A stretch of 64,000 nucleotides of DNA from Candidatus Latescibacterota bacterium. GTDB taxonomy: Bacteria > Latescibacterota > UBA2968 > UBA8231. The notes under the pieces are model-generated. The model was not told the DNA's origin, did no database searches, and was given only the letters and a program-made list of their open reading frames with translations. A program made the position numbers and the translations under genes. Below, piece after piece: positions 9,119-17,678 of the stretch. The stretch's first letter is position 1. The number at the start of each line of letters is the position of its first letter. The stretch is from positions 81,104 to 145,103 of the forward strand of contig JAJEIO010000017.1 in assembly GCA_022827835.1 (NCBI GenBank), in the 5' to 3' direction.

Positions 9119-9277
9119 ATGGAACCCCTACTTAGCGAGTTGAGTTCCGACCCCGACCTTAGATCGGTAGGCGGTCTCTGCACGGCTGGAGGGGACCGTC
9201 TGCCGCTCGTACCACTTCATCCGGCCAGCCTAGGAAAAACACATCATGGCGAATGCAAATCGCGTATACATTTTTGA
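9119..9277 (+). CDS. short ORF with strong RBS between ilvC and leuA
   Basis: A 52-codon frame, ATG 9119 to TGA 9275, preceded by GAGAGGAGGT at 9102-9111, one of the strongest Shine-Dalgarno sequences in the window and stronger than that of leuA itself. It overlaps the first 32 bases of leuA in another frame, so its translation would end inside leuA. The peptide is Leu-rich (about 10 of 52) but has no recognisable domain or signal. It could couple or meter leuA translation, or be a second leader for the leu part of the operon. It may also be a chance frame behind an orphan ribosome binding site. Confidence 0.35.
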   Translation: MEPLLSELSSDPDLRSVGGLCTAGGDRLPLVPLHPASLGKTHHGECKSRIHF

Positions 9278-10805
9278 TACCACGCTGCGGGATGCCGAGC
9301 AAACGCCCGGTGCCTCGCTGACGGCTAGAGAGAAGCTGGAAATCGCCCACCAGTTGACGCGGCTGAAGGTCGATATTATCGAGGCCGGCTTTCCGGTGTC
9401 CTCCAACGAGGACTTTGAGGCCGTGCGCCGCATTGGGCAGGAAGTCGAAGGGCCGGTAATATGTGGGTTGGCCCGCGCCGTGCCCAAGGACGTTGAGCGA
9501 GCGGGTACGGCTCTCCAAGACGCATTCCGGCCGCGGATCCACACCTTTATCGGCACATCGGATATTCAACTCGCGGGCCAATTGCGCAAGGACCGGGCAG
9601 AGGTGCTGAAGATGGCGGTGGAGTCGGTGGAGCAGGCCAAGTCGTACTGTGACGATGTCGAGTTCTCGCCCTTGGACGCCACTCGCACGGAGCCTAGCTA
9701 CCTCTACGAGATCATCGCGGCGACCATCGCGGCCGGGGCGACGACGATCAATATCCCCGACACGGTCGGCTATGCCGTGCCCGAAGAATTCGGGGAAATG
9801 ATTGCGCAGATCATCGCCCAAGTGCCCAACAGTGGAGACGCCATCATCAGCGTCCATTGCCACGACGATCTGGGCATGGCGGTACCCAATACCCTCTCCG
9901 CGATTAAAAAAGGCGCGCGCCAAGCCGAATGCACGATCAACGGCTTGGGCGAGCGAGCCGGCAATACCTCGCTGGAGGAGATCGTCATGGCGCTAAAGAC
10001 GCGCCAGAACTACTTCGGCTTTGATACTGAAGTGGTCACCGAGGAAATCGTCTCCACCAGCCGGCTAGTTAGCCGCTTGATGGGCATCGCGGTCCAGCCC
10101 AACAAGGCGATTGTCGGTGCCAACGCCTTTGCCCATAGCTCGGGCATCCACCAAGACGGGGTGCTCAAGCAGCGCGACACCTTTGAGATCATGGATCCGA
10201 AAGATGTGGGGCTGGAAGCCACCGAGATTGTGCTAACGGCGCGCTCGGGACGCGCTGCGCTGCGGCACCGGCTGGAGGTCTTGGGCTACGAGTTGGATCA
10301 GGCGAAGCTGGACAAGGTCTATGAGAAGTTCTTGGAACTGGCCGACAAGAAGAAGGAAATCTTCGACGAGGACCTGATCGAGATCTTCCTCGACGACCCC
10401 GGCGAGGGGACAGTCTATTACGAGCTGAAGTATCTGCACGCGGTTAGCTGCACCGGAGACGTGCCCTCGGCGACGGTGCGTTTGAGTATCGCTGGTGGCG
10501 AGCCTGTGGAGGGAGCAGCTCAGGGCGACGGCCCGGTGGACGCTGTTTACGAGGCCATTAACCGAGCTCTCGCTAGTCATCCACAAGAAGACAACGACAT
10601 CCAACTGGACGATTATGCCATTCGCGCCATCACCTCGGGCAGCCAAGCGCTGGGCGAGGTGACGGTACATCTGTCGAGAAGTGGAGAAAAGGCGCGAGGC
10701 CGGGGCGTTTCGACCGACGTTATTGACGCCAGTGCGAGGGCTTATGTGGATGCGCTGAACCGCTTGGCGGCAAAGAGTACCAAAGAGTCACTCCAGACAG
10801 TGTAG
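9246..10805 (+). CDS. leuA: 2-isopropylmalate synthase
   Basis: A 519-aa protein with the HMGL-like TIM barrel signature '[15 protein letters not shown]' (residues 11-25), the metal-binding 'HCHDDLG' (about residue 204), 'GLGERAGN' and 'HSSGIHQDG' further on, and a C-terminal regulatory domain from about residue 390 of the LeuA allosteric type. It condenses acetyl-CoA with 2-oxoisovalerate, the committing step of leucine synthesis, and is normally inhibited by leucine through the C-terminal domain. Start at ATG 9246 behind AGGAAA. The stop lies 11 bp before leuC. A paralogue of the same superfamily, cimA, occurs later in the operon. Confidence 0.96.
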   Translation: MANANRVYIFDTTLRDAEQTPGASLTAREKLEIAHQLTRLKVDIIEAGFPVSSNEDFEAVRRIGQEVEGPVICGLARAVPKDVERAGTALQDAFRPRIHTFIGTSDIQLAGQLRKDRAEVLKMAVESVEQAKSYCDDVEFSPLDATRTEPSYLYEIIAATIAAGATTINIPDTVGYAVPEEFGEMIAQIIAQVPNSGDAIISVHCHDDLGMAVPNTLSAIKKGARQAECTINGLGERAGNTSLEEIVMALKTRQNYFGFDTEVVTEEIVSTSRLVSRLMGIAVQPNKAIVGANAFAHSSGIHQDGVLKQRDTFEIMDPKDVGLEATEIVLTARSGRAALRHRLEVLGYELDQAKLDKVYEKFLELADKKKEIFDEDLIEIFLDDPGEGTVYYELKYLHAVSCTGDVPSATVRLSIAGGEPVEGAAQGDGPVDAVYEAINRALASHPQEDNDIQLDDYAIRAITSGSQALGEVTVHLSRSGEKARGRGVSTDVIDASARAYVDALNRLAAKSTKESLQTV

Positions 10806-10816
10806 AGGAGATTGGA

Positions 10817-12214
10817 ATGAGTAAGACCCTGTTGCACAAGGTTTGGGATGCGCACACCGTGCGCGAGTTGCCCTCGGGGCAGACGCAGTTGTTCGTTGGC
10901 CTGCATTTGGTCCATGAGGTGACCAGCCCTCAGGCCTTTGAGATGCTGCGGGAGCGCGGCCTTACTGTTCGCTTTCCAAAGCGCACCTTTGCCACTGTGG
11001 ATCACATTGTGCCCACGGATTTGGTGCAGCGGCCTTTTGTCGATGATTTGGCTGAGGAAATGATGGACGCGATCGAGCAGAATGCGGCCGAGTTCGAGAT
11101 CCCGCTTTTTAACATCGACGATCAGCGCCAGGGGGTAGTCCACGTCATCGGCCCGGAATTGGGGCTGACTCAGCCGGGCATGACCATTGCCTGCGGCGAC
11201 AGCCACACTTCGACGCACGGGGCTTTTGGCGCGGTGGCCTTTGGCATTGGCACCAGCCAAGTGCGCGACGTGCTCGCCACTCAGTGCTTGGCCATGGACC
11301 CGCTCAAGGTGCGGCGGATCGAAGTTAGCGGTGCGTTGAGCGAAGGGGTGTACGCCAAGGACGTCATCTTGCACATCATCGGCCTGCTCGGGGTCAATGG
11401 CGGCGTTGGCTACGGCTATGAGTACGGGGGCCCAGTCATCGAGGCCATGTCCATCGAGGAGCGGATGACGGTGTGCAATATGTCGATTGAGGGCGGTGCC
11501 CGGGTTGGGTACGTCAATCCCGATCAGACGACGTACGACTATCTCAATGGGCGGCCTCATGCGCCGCGCAATTTTGAGTCTGCGGTTGAGTGGTGGGAGT
11601 CGATGGCTTCGGACGCAGACGCCGAGTACGACGACCTAGTCCAAATCGACGGCCGCGAGATCGGCCCGACCGTGACGTGGGGCATTACGCCGGGCCAATC
11701 GGTCGGCGTTGATCAGGCTTTGCCCGACCTAGACGCTTTTGTCGACGCTGATCGTTCCACCGTGCAGGAAGCCTTCGATTACATGGACTTTGAGCCGGGG
11801 CAGAGGATCGCCGGAACTAAGGTAGATGTGGCGTTCATCGGTTCCTGTACCAACGGCCGGCTCTCGGATCTGCGCGAGGCAGCCCGGGTTGCTCACGGAC
11901 GCAAGGTCGCTCCCGGCGTCCGCGCCCTCGTGGTGCCTGGGTCGCAACAGGTGCGAGCCGCAGCCGAGGCCGAGGGCCTACACGAAATCTTTGCGGAGGC
12001 CGGGTTCCAGTGGCGGGGAGCGGGTTGCTCTATGTGCTTGGCGATGAACCCCGACAAATTGCAAGGGCGCGAACTGTGTGCCTCGTCGTCCAACCGCAAC
12101 TTCAAGGGCCGGCAGGGCAGTCCCACCGGCCGCACCCTGCTGATGAGTCCGGCGATGGTTGCCGCAGCGGCGGTGGCGGGAGAGGTGGCGGATGTGCGGG
12201 ATTTGGTGGGGTAA
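10817..12214 (+). CDS. leuC: 3-isopropylmalate dehydratase, large subunit
   Basis: A 465-aa aconitase-family protein. The [4Fe-4S] cysteines are visible in '[10 protein letters not shown]' (about residue 347) and '[13 protein letters not shown]' (about 407-419), and the substrate-binding '[13 protein letters not shown]' near residue 130. With LeuD it isomerises 2-isopropylmalate to 3-isopropylmalate; in the citramalate route the same enzyme handles citramalate. AGGAGATTGGA precedes the ATG. Unusually, the small subunit gene leuD does not follow directly: a toxin-antitoxin pair of about 700 bp intervenes. Confidence 0.96.
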   Translation: MSKTLLHKVWDAHTVRELPSGQTQLFVGLHLVHEVTSPQAFEMLRERGLTVRFPKRTFATVDHIVPTDLVQRPFVDDLAEEMMDAIEQNAAEFEIPLFNIDDQRQGVVHVIGPELGLTQPGMTIACGDSHTSTHGAFGAVAFGIGTSQVRDVLATQCLAMDPLKVRRIEVSGALSEGVYAKDVILHIIGLLGVNGGVGYGYEYGGPVIEAMSIEERMTVCNMSIEGGARVGYVNPDQTTYDYLNGRPHAPRNFESAVEWWESMASDADAEYDDLVQIDGREIGPTVTWGITPGQSVGVDQALPDLDAFVDADRSTVQEAFDYMDFEPGQRIAGTKVDVAFIGSCTNGRLSDLREAARVAHGRKVAPGVRALVVPGSQQVRAAAEAEGLHEIFAEAGFQWRGAGCSMCLAMNPDKLQGRELCASSSNRNFKGRQGSPTGRTLLMSPAMVAAAAVAGEVADVRDLVG

Positions 12215-12265
12215 GGTTCCATTTTTAGACCTTGTCAAAACTGACCGAGTGGAATGGAGGTACCG

Positions 12266-12574
12266 ATGACAGAGATACTTGAAAGCAAGCTCGACGCTAT
12301 CGCGAAATCCTGCAAGCGCCACGGTGCAACTCGGTTGGATGCCTTTGGATCGGCCCTGCGCGATGACTTCCACCCCGGTCAGAGCGACGTGGATCTATTG
12401 GTCGAACTTGGCCCGATGGAACCGTATGCGCGCGTCGATGCCTACTTCGGCCTGCTGGAAGATCTCAGAGCCATACTAGGAAAGCAGGTTGATCTGGTCG
12501 TTGCAGGAGCTGTGAAGAATCGCTATATCGCTCGCGACATTGAGCGGACGAAGCAATTGTTGTATGCCGCGTGA
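12266..12574 (+). CDS. mntA: MntA-type nucleotidyltransferase (TA component)
   Basis: A 102-aa minimal nucleotidyltransferase. The family motif is complete: 'FGSALRDD' (GS motif, about residue 32) followed by 'SDVDLLVEL' (DxD motif, about 45). I choose ATG 12266, twelve bases inside the longest frame, because GGAGGT lies four bases upstream. In MntA-HepT systems this protein polyadenylylates the HepT tyrosine and neutralises it. The following hepT starts 11 bp before this stop, the usual coupling. The pair sits between leuC and leuD in the leucine operon, which looks like a later insertion. Confidence 0.85.
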   Translation: MTEILESKLDAIAKSCKRHGATRLDAFGSALRDDFHPGQSDVDLLVELGPMEPYARVDAYFGLLEDLRAILGKQVDLVVAGAVKNRYIARDIERTKQLLYAA

Positions 12575-12929
12575 CGCAAGAGCTTACCTATCTGATGTGA
12601 TCGAGGCATGTGACGCGATCACCAACGCAGTTCGGGGCCTCGATCTACAGGGCTACGAAGGCAACCGACTCGTTCGGTCCTCGGTAGAGCGTGAGTTCAT
12701 CATCATCGGCGAAGCTCTTGTGGCCCTTAACCGCATGTCGGAGGAGATATTCGGCAGTATTACACATGCTCGTCGAATTGTGGACTTTCGCAATCAATTG
12801 ACTCATCAGTATCCAAACGTGGATGACGCTATCGTCTGGGCGATTATAGAGAGGGATGTTCCAGTGCTACGCGGTGAGTGTGAGAGGCATGTTCACCGCA
12901 TGAGTCCACCCGCTGAAGATGAAAAATAA
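12564..12929 (+). CDS. hepT: HepT-like RNase toxin
   Basis: A 121-aa all-helical protein with the HEPN-family catalytic motif RxxxxHxY ('RNQLTHQY', about residue 84). ATG 12564 overlaps the nucleotidyltransferase gene by 11 bp. HepT proteins are RNases or NADase-like toxins whose motif tyrosine is AMPylated by the partner MntA. With mntA it forms a complete type VII toxin-antitoxin module. Location between leuC and leuD, 28 bp before leuD, means it would be transcribed with the leucine genes. Function in phage defence or stabilisation is inferred from the family. Confidence 0.85.
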   Translation: MPRDARAYLSDVIEACDAITNAVRGLDLQGYEGNRLVRSSVEREFIIIGEALVALNRMSEEIFGSITHARRIVDFRNQLTHQYPNVDDAIVWAIIERDVPVLRGECERHVHRMSPPAEDEK

Positions 12930-12957
12930 TGTAGGTGCGACTTTTTAAGGAGACACA

Positions 12958-13551
12958 ATGGCAAATTCGAGTGTGATTAAGACGATAACTGGCCGCGGCG
13001 TGGTGGTGCGCGGGGCTGATATTGATACCGACCGCATCATTCCGGCTCGCTTTTTGCGGACGGTGACCTTTGAGCATCTGGGTGCTCATGCCTTTGAGGA
13101 CGATCGCGCCGGTGGCGACCATCCCTTTGACCAAGCGCGCTTCCAAGGAGCGTCGGTCCTGTTGGCCAATGCCAACTTCGGCTGCGGGTCTTCGCGCGAA
13201 CACGCGCCGCAGGCCCTGATGCGCTGGGGGATCAGGGGCTTTGTCGCCGAGTCCTTTGCCGAGATTTTCTTTGGCAACTGCATCGCCATGGGGTTGCCCT
13301 GTGTGCGGGTAGCGGCCGAGGACATGCAGACTTTGATGGACGCGGTCGAGAGCGATCCGGCGCAGGAGGTGGCCATTGACCTCGAAGCGCGGCAGGTGCG
13401 TTGGGGTGGTGGCCAAGTTGCAGCCGATATTGCCGACGGCCCACGCGAGCAGTTCCTCAAGGGAAGTTGGGACTCGCTAGGTCAGCTTTTGGCTGCTGGC
13501 GATCAGATTGAGAGCACTACGCGGAAGCTGCCGTACGTGGCGGGGTTTTGA
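12958..13551 (+). CDS. leuD: 3-isopropylmalate dehydratase, small subunit
   Basis: A 197-aa swivel-domain protein of the size of the enterobacterial LeuD class. Conserved blocks include 'DIDTDRIIPARFL' (about residue 21) and 'NFGCGSSREHAPQAL' (about 75), typical of the substrate-binding small subunit. It forms the isomerase with LeuC. AAGGAGACACA precedes the ATG. Its separation from leuC by mntA-hepT is atypical. The next gene, a small membrane protein, starts 13 bp after the stop. Confidence 0.95.
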   Translation: MANSSVIKTITGRGVVVRGADIDTDRIIPARFLRTVTFEHLGAHAFEDDRAGGDHPFDQARFQGASVLLANANFGCGSSREHAPQALMRWGIRGFVAESFAEIFFGNCIAMGLPCVRVAAEDMQTLMDAVESDPAQEVAIDLEARQVRWGGGQVAADIADGPREQFLKGSWDSLGQLLAAGDQIESTTRKLPYVAGF

Positions 13552-13564
13552 AAGAGGTGATAAG

Positions 13565-13792
13565 ATGGGCCACATCAAGATAAATGGACGGAAAATTACC
13601 AATCCATTGTCCCGCGCACTGGTTCTGACGGCAGTCGCGCTGATTTTTGCTCTCATCGCAGGTGTGGTCCTGATCAACATCGGGATCGCACTGGCGGTTA
13701 CAATCATCATTGCCGTGGTGGTGCTGCTAGCCGCCCCGGTAGTTACGGGACTGATTTGGTTCGCCAAACTAATCCATAAAAGAGGGAGATAA
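13565..13792 (+). CDS. 75-aa membrane protein within the leucine operon
   Basis: I take ATG 13565, preceded by AAAGAGGTG, rather than the longer frame that begins inside leuD. The 75-residue product has a short basic N-terminus ('GHIKINGRKITNPLSRAL'), two closely spaced hydrophobic segments (about residues 20-38 and 40-62) and a basic C-terminus, so it is probably a helical-hairpin membrane protein. Spacing on both sides is tight (13 bp after leuD, 4 bp before leuB), consistent with a real operon member. I do not recognise a family. A role in amino-acid transport or in anchoring is speculation. Confidence 0.6.
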   Translation: MGHIKINGRKITNPLSRALVLTAVALIFALIAGVVLINIGIALAVTIIIAVVVLLAAPVVTGLIWFAKLIHKRGR

Positions 13793-13796
13793 ATAA

Positions 13797-14855
13797 TTGC
13801 ACAAAATTGCCGTAATACCCGGAGACGGAACAGGGCCTGAAGTGGTAGTCGAGGGGCTGAAAGCACTCGACGCTGTAGCTGCTAAGCAGGGATTCAAATA
13901 CGAGACCGTGGATTTTGACTTTGGCGGCGACCGCTACTTGCGCACCGGTGAGGTCTTGCCCGAGTCGGCGGCCGATGACTTTAGGCAGTTCGATGCCATT
14001 TACCTAGGGGCCATCGGCCACCCCGACGTGAAGCCGGGTATCCTCGAAAAGGGAATTCTACTGAGACTGCGCTTTGAACTAGATCAGTACATCAACCTCC
14101 GCCCGGTCAAGCTCTACCCCAACGTGCCGACGCCGATTAAGGATAAGGGGCCGGAGGATATCGATTTTGTGGTGGTGCGGGAAAATACTGAGGGACTGTA
14201 CGCCGGCTCCGGCGGCTTCCTAAAAAAGGGCACGCCCGACGAGATCGCGGTGCAGGAGTCAATCAACACTCGCAAGGGCGTCGAGCGCTGTCTGCGCTAC
14301 GCTTTTGAGTACACCCAGCGGCGGAACAAGGACAACACTTTGACGCTGTGCGGCAAGACTAATGTGCTGACGTATGCCTTCGACCTGTGGGAGCGGGTGT
14401 TTGAAGAAATCGGCGCGGCCGACTATCCGGCCATCAAGCGCGACTACGCCCACGTCGATGCCATCTGCATGTGGATGGTCAAAAACCCCGAGTGGTTTGA
14501 CGTGGTAGTCACCGACAACATGTTCGGGGACATCATCACGGATTTGGGCGCGATGATCCAGGGCGGGATGGGCATTGCCGCGGGCGGCAATATCAACCCC
14601 GAAGGCGTGTCGATGTTCGAGCCGATCGGCGGCTCGGCCCCCAAGTACACCGGCCAGAATATCATCAATCCTATGGCCGCCGTCGGCGCTTGCCAACTCA
14701 TGCTCGACACGCTCGGCGAGCACGAGGGTGCCGACATTTTGGAGGGCGCTATCGTCTCGACGCTGACCAAGCTCGACGATATGGGCGCGGGTAGGATGGG
14801 GTATTCGACGGCGGAAGTAGGCGACCTAGTAGCCCAGGCCGTGGCCGACGCCTAG
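13797..14855 (+). CDS. leuB: 3-isopropylmalate dehydrogenase family
   Basis: A 352-aa isocitrate/isopropylmalate dehydrogenase-family protein with TTG start; AGAGGGAG 13781-13788 lies inside the end of the previous gene. 'PGDGTGPEV' opens the protein, and 'DNMFGDIITDLGAMIQGG' (about residue 240) holds the Mg-binding aspartates. 'GGSAPKYTGQNIINPMA' follows near the C-terminus. It oxidatively decarboxylates 3-isopropylmalate and, in the citramalate pathway, 3-methylmalate. The context between leuD and cimA makes LeuB the best name, although the sequence could also suit tartrate- or homoisocitrate-dehydrogenase-like relatives. Confidence 0.9.
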   Translation: MHKIAVIPGDGTGPEVVVEGLKALDAVAAKQGFKYETVDFDFGGDRYLRTGEVLPESAADDFRQFDAIYLGAIGHPDVKPGILEKGILLRLRFELDQYINLRPVKLYPNVPTPIKDKGPEDIDFVVVRENTEGLYAGSGGFLKKGTPDEIAVQESINTRKGVERCLRYAFEYTQRRNKDNTLTLCGKTNVLTYAFDLWERVFEEIGAADYPAIKRDYAHVDAICMWMVKNPEWFDVVVTDNMFGDIITDLGAMIQGGMGIAAGGNINPEGVSMFEPIGGSAPKYTGQNIINPMAAVGACQLMLDTLGEHEGADILEGAIVSTLTKLDDMGAGRMGYSTAEVGDLVAQAVADA

Positions 14856-14877
14856 GGCGATGGAGGGAAGCGACACC

Positions 14878-16473
14878 ATGCGCATCGAAGTCTATGACTC
14901 CACCCTGCGGGACGGTGCCCAAGCCGAGGGCATTTCCTATTCGCTAGAGGACAAGCTGCTGATTGCACGGCGGCTCGACGCGCTGGGGGTCGATTACATC
15001 GAAGGGGGCTGGCCGAACCCCACCAATCCCAAGGATCTGGCCTTTTTCCAGGAAGTGAAGAAGCTGGGTCTGAAGGCGCGAGTGACCGCCTTTGGCAGCA
15101 CGCGCCGGGCCGGTGTGGCCCCGGAGGAAGATGCGACCCTGAACACGCTGCTGCGGGCCGAGACGGACAGCGTTTGCATCTTTGGCAAGAGCTGGACCTT
15201 GCACGTCGTCGAGGCGCTCAAGACGACGCTAGAAGAAAATCTGCAGCTAATTGAAGACTCGGTCGCCTATCTGGTCGCGCACGGCCGCGAAGTGATCTAC
15301 GACGCCGAGCACTTTTTCGACGGTTATAAGGCCGACGCTGATTACGCGGTCGAGACCCTGTTGGCCGCCGAGCGCGGTGGAGCGCGGATTTTGGTGCTCT
15401 GTGATACCAATGGCGGTACGTTGACCAGCGAGATGGGCCAGATCGTCGAACAGGTCGCCGAGCGGATCGGTATTCCCTTTGGCATCCACACGCACAACGA
15501 TGCTGGCGTGGGCGTGGCCAATACGCTCGTGGCCGTGGAGCGGGGCGCAGTGCAAGTGCAAGGAACGTTTAACGGCTATGGCGAGCGCTGCGGCAACGCC
15601 AACTTGTGCGCTATTCTGCCCAACTTGGAACTGAAGATGGGGTTCGAGACAGTGGGTCGCGACAATCTCGCGGAGCTGATGGACTTCTCCCGCTTCCTCA
15701 GCGAGATCGCCAACGTCTATCACGACCACCGCCAGCCGTATGTCGGCGAGAGCGCGTTCGCCCACAAGGGAGGCGTCCACATCGACGCTATGATCAAGGA
15801 CCCGCGCTGCTACGAACACATTGATCCCATAGCCACCGGTAACGAGCGGCGATTCTTGGTCTCGGACCAAGCGGGCGGCGCGACGGTCGTCAGCAAGCTG
15901 CGGCGATTTTTGCCCGACATAGAGAAGAGGGATCCGCTGGTGGGACGGGTCTTGGAGCGGGTCAAGCAGTTGGAGCACGAGGGCTATCAGTTCGAGGCGG
16001 CGGAGGGGTCGTTTGAGTTGTTGGCGCGGCGGGTTCAGGGCACGTACGAGGACTTATTTACGCTGATCAACTTCCGCACCATCAACCGCAGGATCGGGGA
16101 GCACGCCGAAGAAGCCGAGGCCATTGTCAAGGTCGTCATCGGCGATGCCGAGTACCATATGGTCGCTGGCGGCGATGGTCCGGTCAATGCGCTCGATCAA
16201 GCACTGCGCAAGGCGCTGGAGCAGGAGTTTCCCGCGCTCAAGCAGGTGCATTTGGAAGACTACAAGGTGCGGGTGTTATCGAGCAGCGACGGGACCGCGG
16301 CCAAGACGCGGGTATTGATCGAGTCGTCGGACGGCAAGGATGTGTGGGGGACGGTGGGGGTTTCGGAGAATGTGATCGAGGCGAGTTGGATCGCACTGGC
16401 CGATAGCTTGCACTACAAATTGATGAAGGACGCGCTGGCCGAGCTAGCCGTCGGCGCGACGGGAACGGACTGA
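14878..16473 (+). CDS. cimA: (R)-citramalate synthase
   Basis: A 531-aa member of the LeuA/CimA superfamily. The barrel signature reads 'DSTLRDGAQAEGISY'; 'HTHNDAGVGVANT' (about residue 208) and 'NGYGERCGNANLC' (about 236) are the metal-site and conserved glycine-rich segments of the CimA branch. A C-terminal regulatory domain follows from about 390. I choose ATG 14878, where GGAGGG lies at a good distance, over the ATG at 14860. It condenses pyruvate with acetyl-CoA, giving a threonine-independent route to 2-oxobutyrate and isoleucine; LeuCD and LeuB in the same operon carry out the following steps. Confidence 0.92.
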   Translation: MRIEVYDSTLRDGAQAEGISYSLEDKLLIARRLDALGVDYIEGGWPNPTNPKDLAFFQEVKKLGLKARVTAFGSTRRAGVAPEEDATLNTLLRAETDSVCIFGKSWTLHVVEALKTTLEENLQLIEDSVAYLVAHGREVIYDAEHFFDGYKADADYAVETLLAAERGGARILVLCDTNGGTLTSEMGQIVEQVAERIGIPFGIHTHNDAGVGVANTLVAVERGAVQVQGTFNGYGERCGNANLCAILPNLELKMGFETVGRDNLAELMDFSRFLSEIANVYHDHRQPYVGESAFAHKGGVHIDAMIKDPRCYEHIDPIATGNERRFLVSDQAGGATVVSKLRRFLPDIEKRDPLVGRVLERVKQLEHEGYQFEAAEGSFELLARRVQGTYEDLFTLINFRTINRRIGEHAEEAEAIVKVVIGDAEYHMVAGGDGPVNALDQALRKALEQEFPALKQVHLEDYKVRVLSSSDGTAAKTRVLIESSDGKDVWGTVGVSENVIEASWIALADSLHYKLMKDALAELAVGATGTD

Positions 16474-16478
16474 GTGCT

Positions 16479-17672
16479 ATGAGAATTATCGAGGGCGGCG
16501 GGGTCACTGCGCCGAGTGGGTACCGGGCGGCTGGCATCCAGACGGGTGTCAAAGAATCGGGTGCTAAGGACTTGGCGCTGGTGTATTCGATGCGTCTGGC
16601 CAATGCCGCTGCGGTGTACACCACCAACAAGGTGCAGGGCGCGCCGATTGCCATCGACCGCGCGCACCTCGCCGACGGCAGGGCGCGGGCCGTGATTCTC
16701 AACAGCGGCAACGCCAATGTCTGCAACGGCGACGTCGGCTTGGACCACGCCCGGCGGATGTGCGCCTTGACGGCGAGCGAGTTGGGGCTGCAAACGGAAG
16801 AAGTGCTGGTCTGCTCCACCGGCTTGATCGGCGTGCCGCTGCCAATTGCCAAGATCGAAGTGGGCATCCCGCAGATCGTCGCGGCGTTGTCCGAGGAAGG
16901 CGGTGCGACTGCCGCTGAGGCGATCATGACTACGGACACCGTGCCGAAGAGCTGTGCCGTCGAGGTCGAGTTGGAAGCGGGCCGCGCTGTAGTTGGGGCG
17001 ATGGCCAAAGGAGCGGCGATGATCGCCCCCAACATGGCGACGATGCTGGCGGTGGTGACCACGGACGCGGCCGTGCCGAGTGGATCATTGCAAGAGCTGC
17101 TGTCGCAAGCCATCCAGCGCACGTTTAACTGCATTACGGTTGACGGCGACATGAGCACGAGCGACACGGTGATCCTGATGGCCAATGGCGACGGCGCGGA
17201 GCTAGGCGAACGCGATTGCGCGCGTCTCTACGAGGGCATTGAGTACGCGTGTCGGCAGATGGCCCAAGCGATCGCGCGCGACGCCGAGGGGTCGTCCAAG
17301 CTGATCACCATAGCAGTGCGCGGAGCCGCCACTGAAGCCGAGGCGAGACAAGTCGGCATTGCGGTGGCCAATTCGAGCTTGGTAAAGACCGCGGCGTTTG
17401 GCAACGATCCCAACTGGGGACGCATTCTGTGCGCGATGGGATACGCCGGCGTCGAGTTCGACCCCGAGACCGCGCGCGTGTCGCTGTGCGGCACCGACAT
17501 CTACGGCAACGGCGCTGGTCTCGATTTTGACGGGGATAAACTGAGCGCGGCCATGCAGGCCGAGGAAATGGCGATTGACATTGACTTGGCGATGGGCAAG
17601 GCCGCGGCTGAAATTTTTACTTGCGATCTGACGTACGAGTACGTGCGCCTGAACGCCGAATACACTACCTGA
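16479..17672 (+). CDS. argJ: bifunctional ornithine acetyltransferase/N-acetylglutamate synthase
   Basis: A 397-aa ArgJ. The autocatalytic cleavage region reads 'KGAAMIAPNMATML' (about residue 179-192); the threonine in ATML becomes the nucleophile of the beta chain. Other family blocks are 'NSGNANVCNG' (about 70) and 'FGNDPNWGRI' (about 306). It recycles the acetyl group in arginine synthesis by moving it from N-acetylornithine to glutamate. It begins 5 bp after cimA. No other arginine genes are visible, so its presence in the branched-chain operon is an operon-level mixture rather than a pathway cluster. Confidence 0.95.
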   Translation: MRIIEGGGVTAPSGYRAAGIQTGVKESGAKDLALVYSMRLANAAAVYTTNKVQGAPIAIDRAHLADGRARAVILNSGNANVCNGDVGLDHARRMCALTASELGLQTEEVLVCSTGLIGVPLPIAKIEVGIPQIVAALSEEGGATAAEAIMTTDTVPKSCAVEVELEAGRAVVGAMAKGAAMIAPNMATMLAVVTTDAAVPSGSLQELLSQAIQRTFNCITVDGDMSTSDTVILMANGDGAELGERDCARLYEGIEYACRQMAQAIARDAEGSSKLITIAVRGAATEAEARQVGIAVANSSLVKTAAFGNDPNWGRILCAMGYAGVEFDPETARVSLCGTDIYGNGAGLDFDGDKLSAAMQAEEMAIDIDLAMGKAAAEIFTCDLTYEYVRLNAEYTT

Positions 17673-17678
17673 GGAGCT

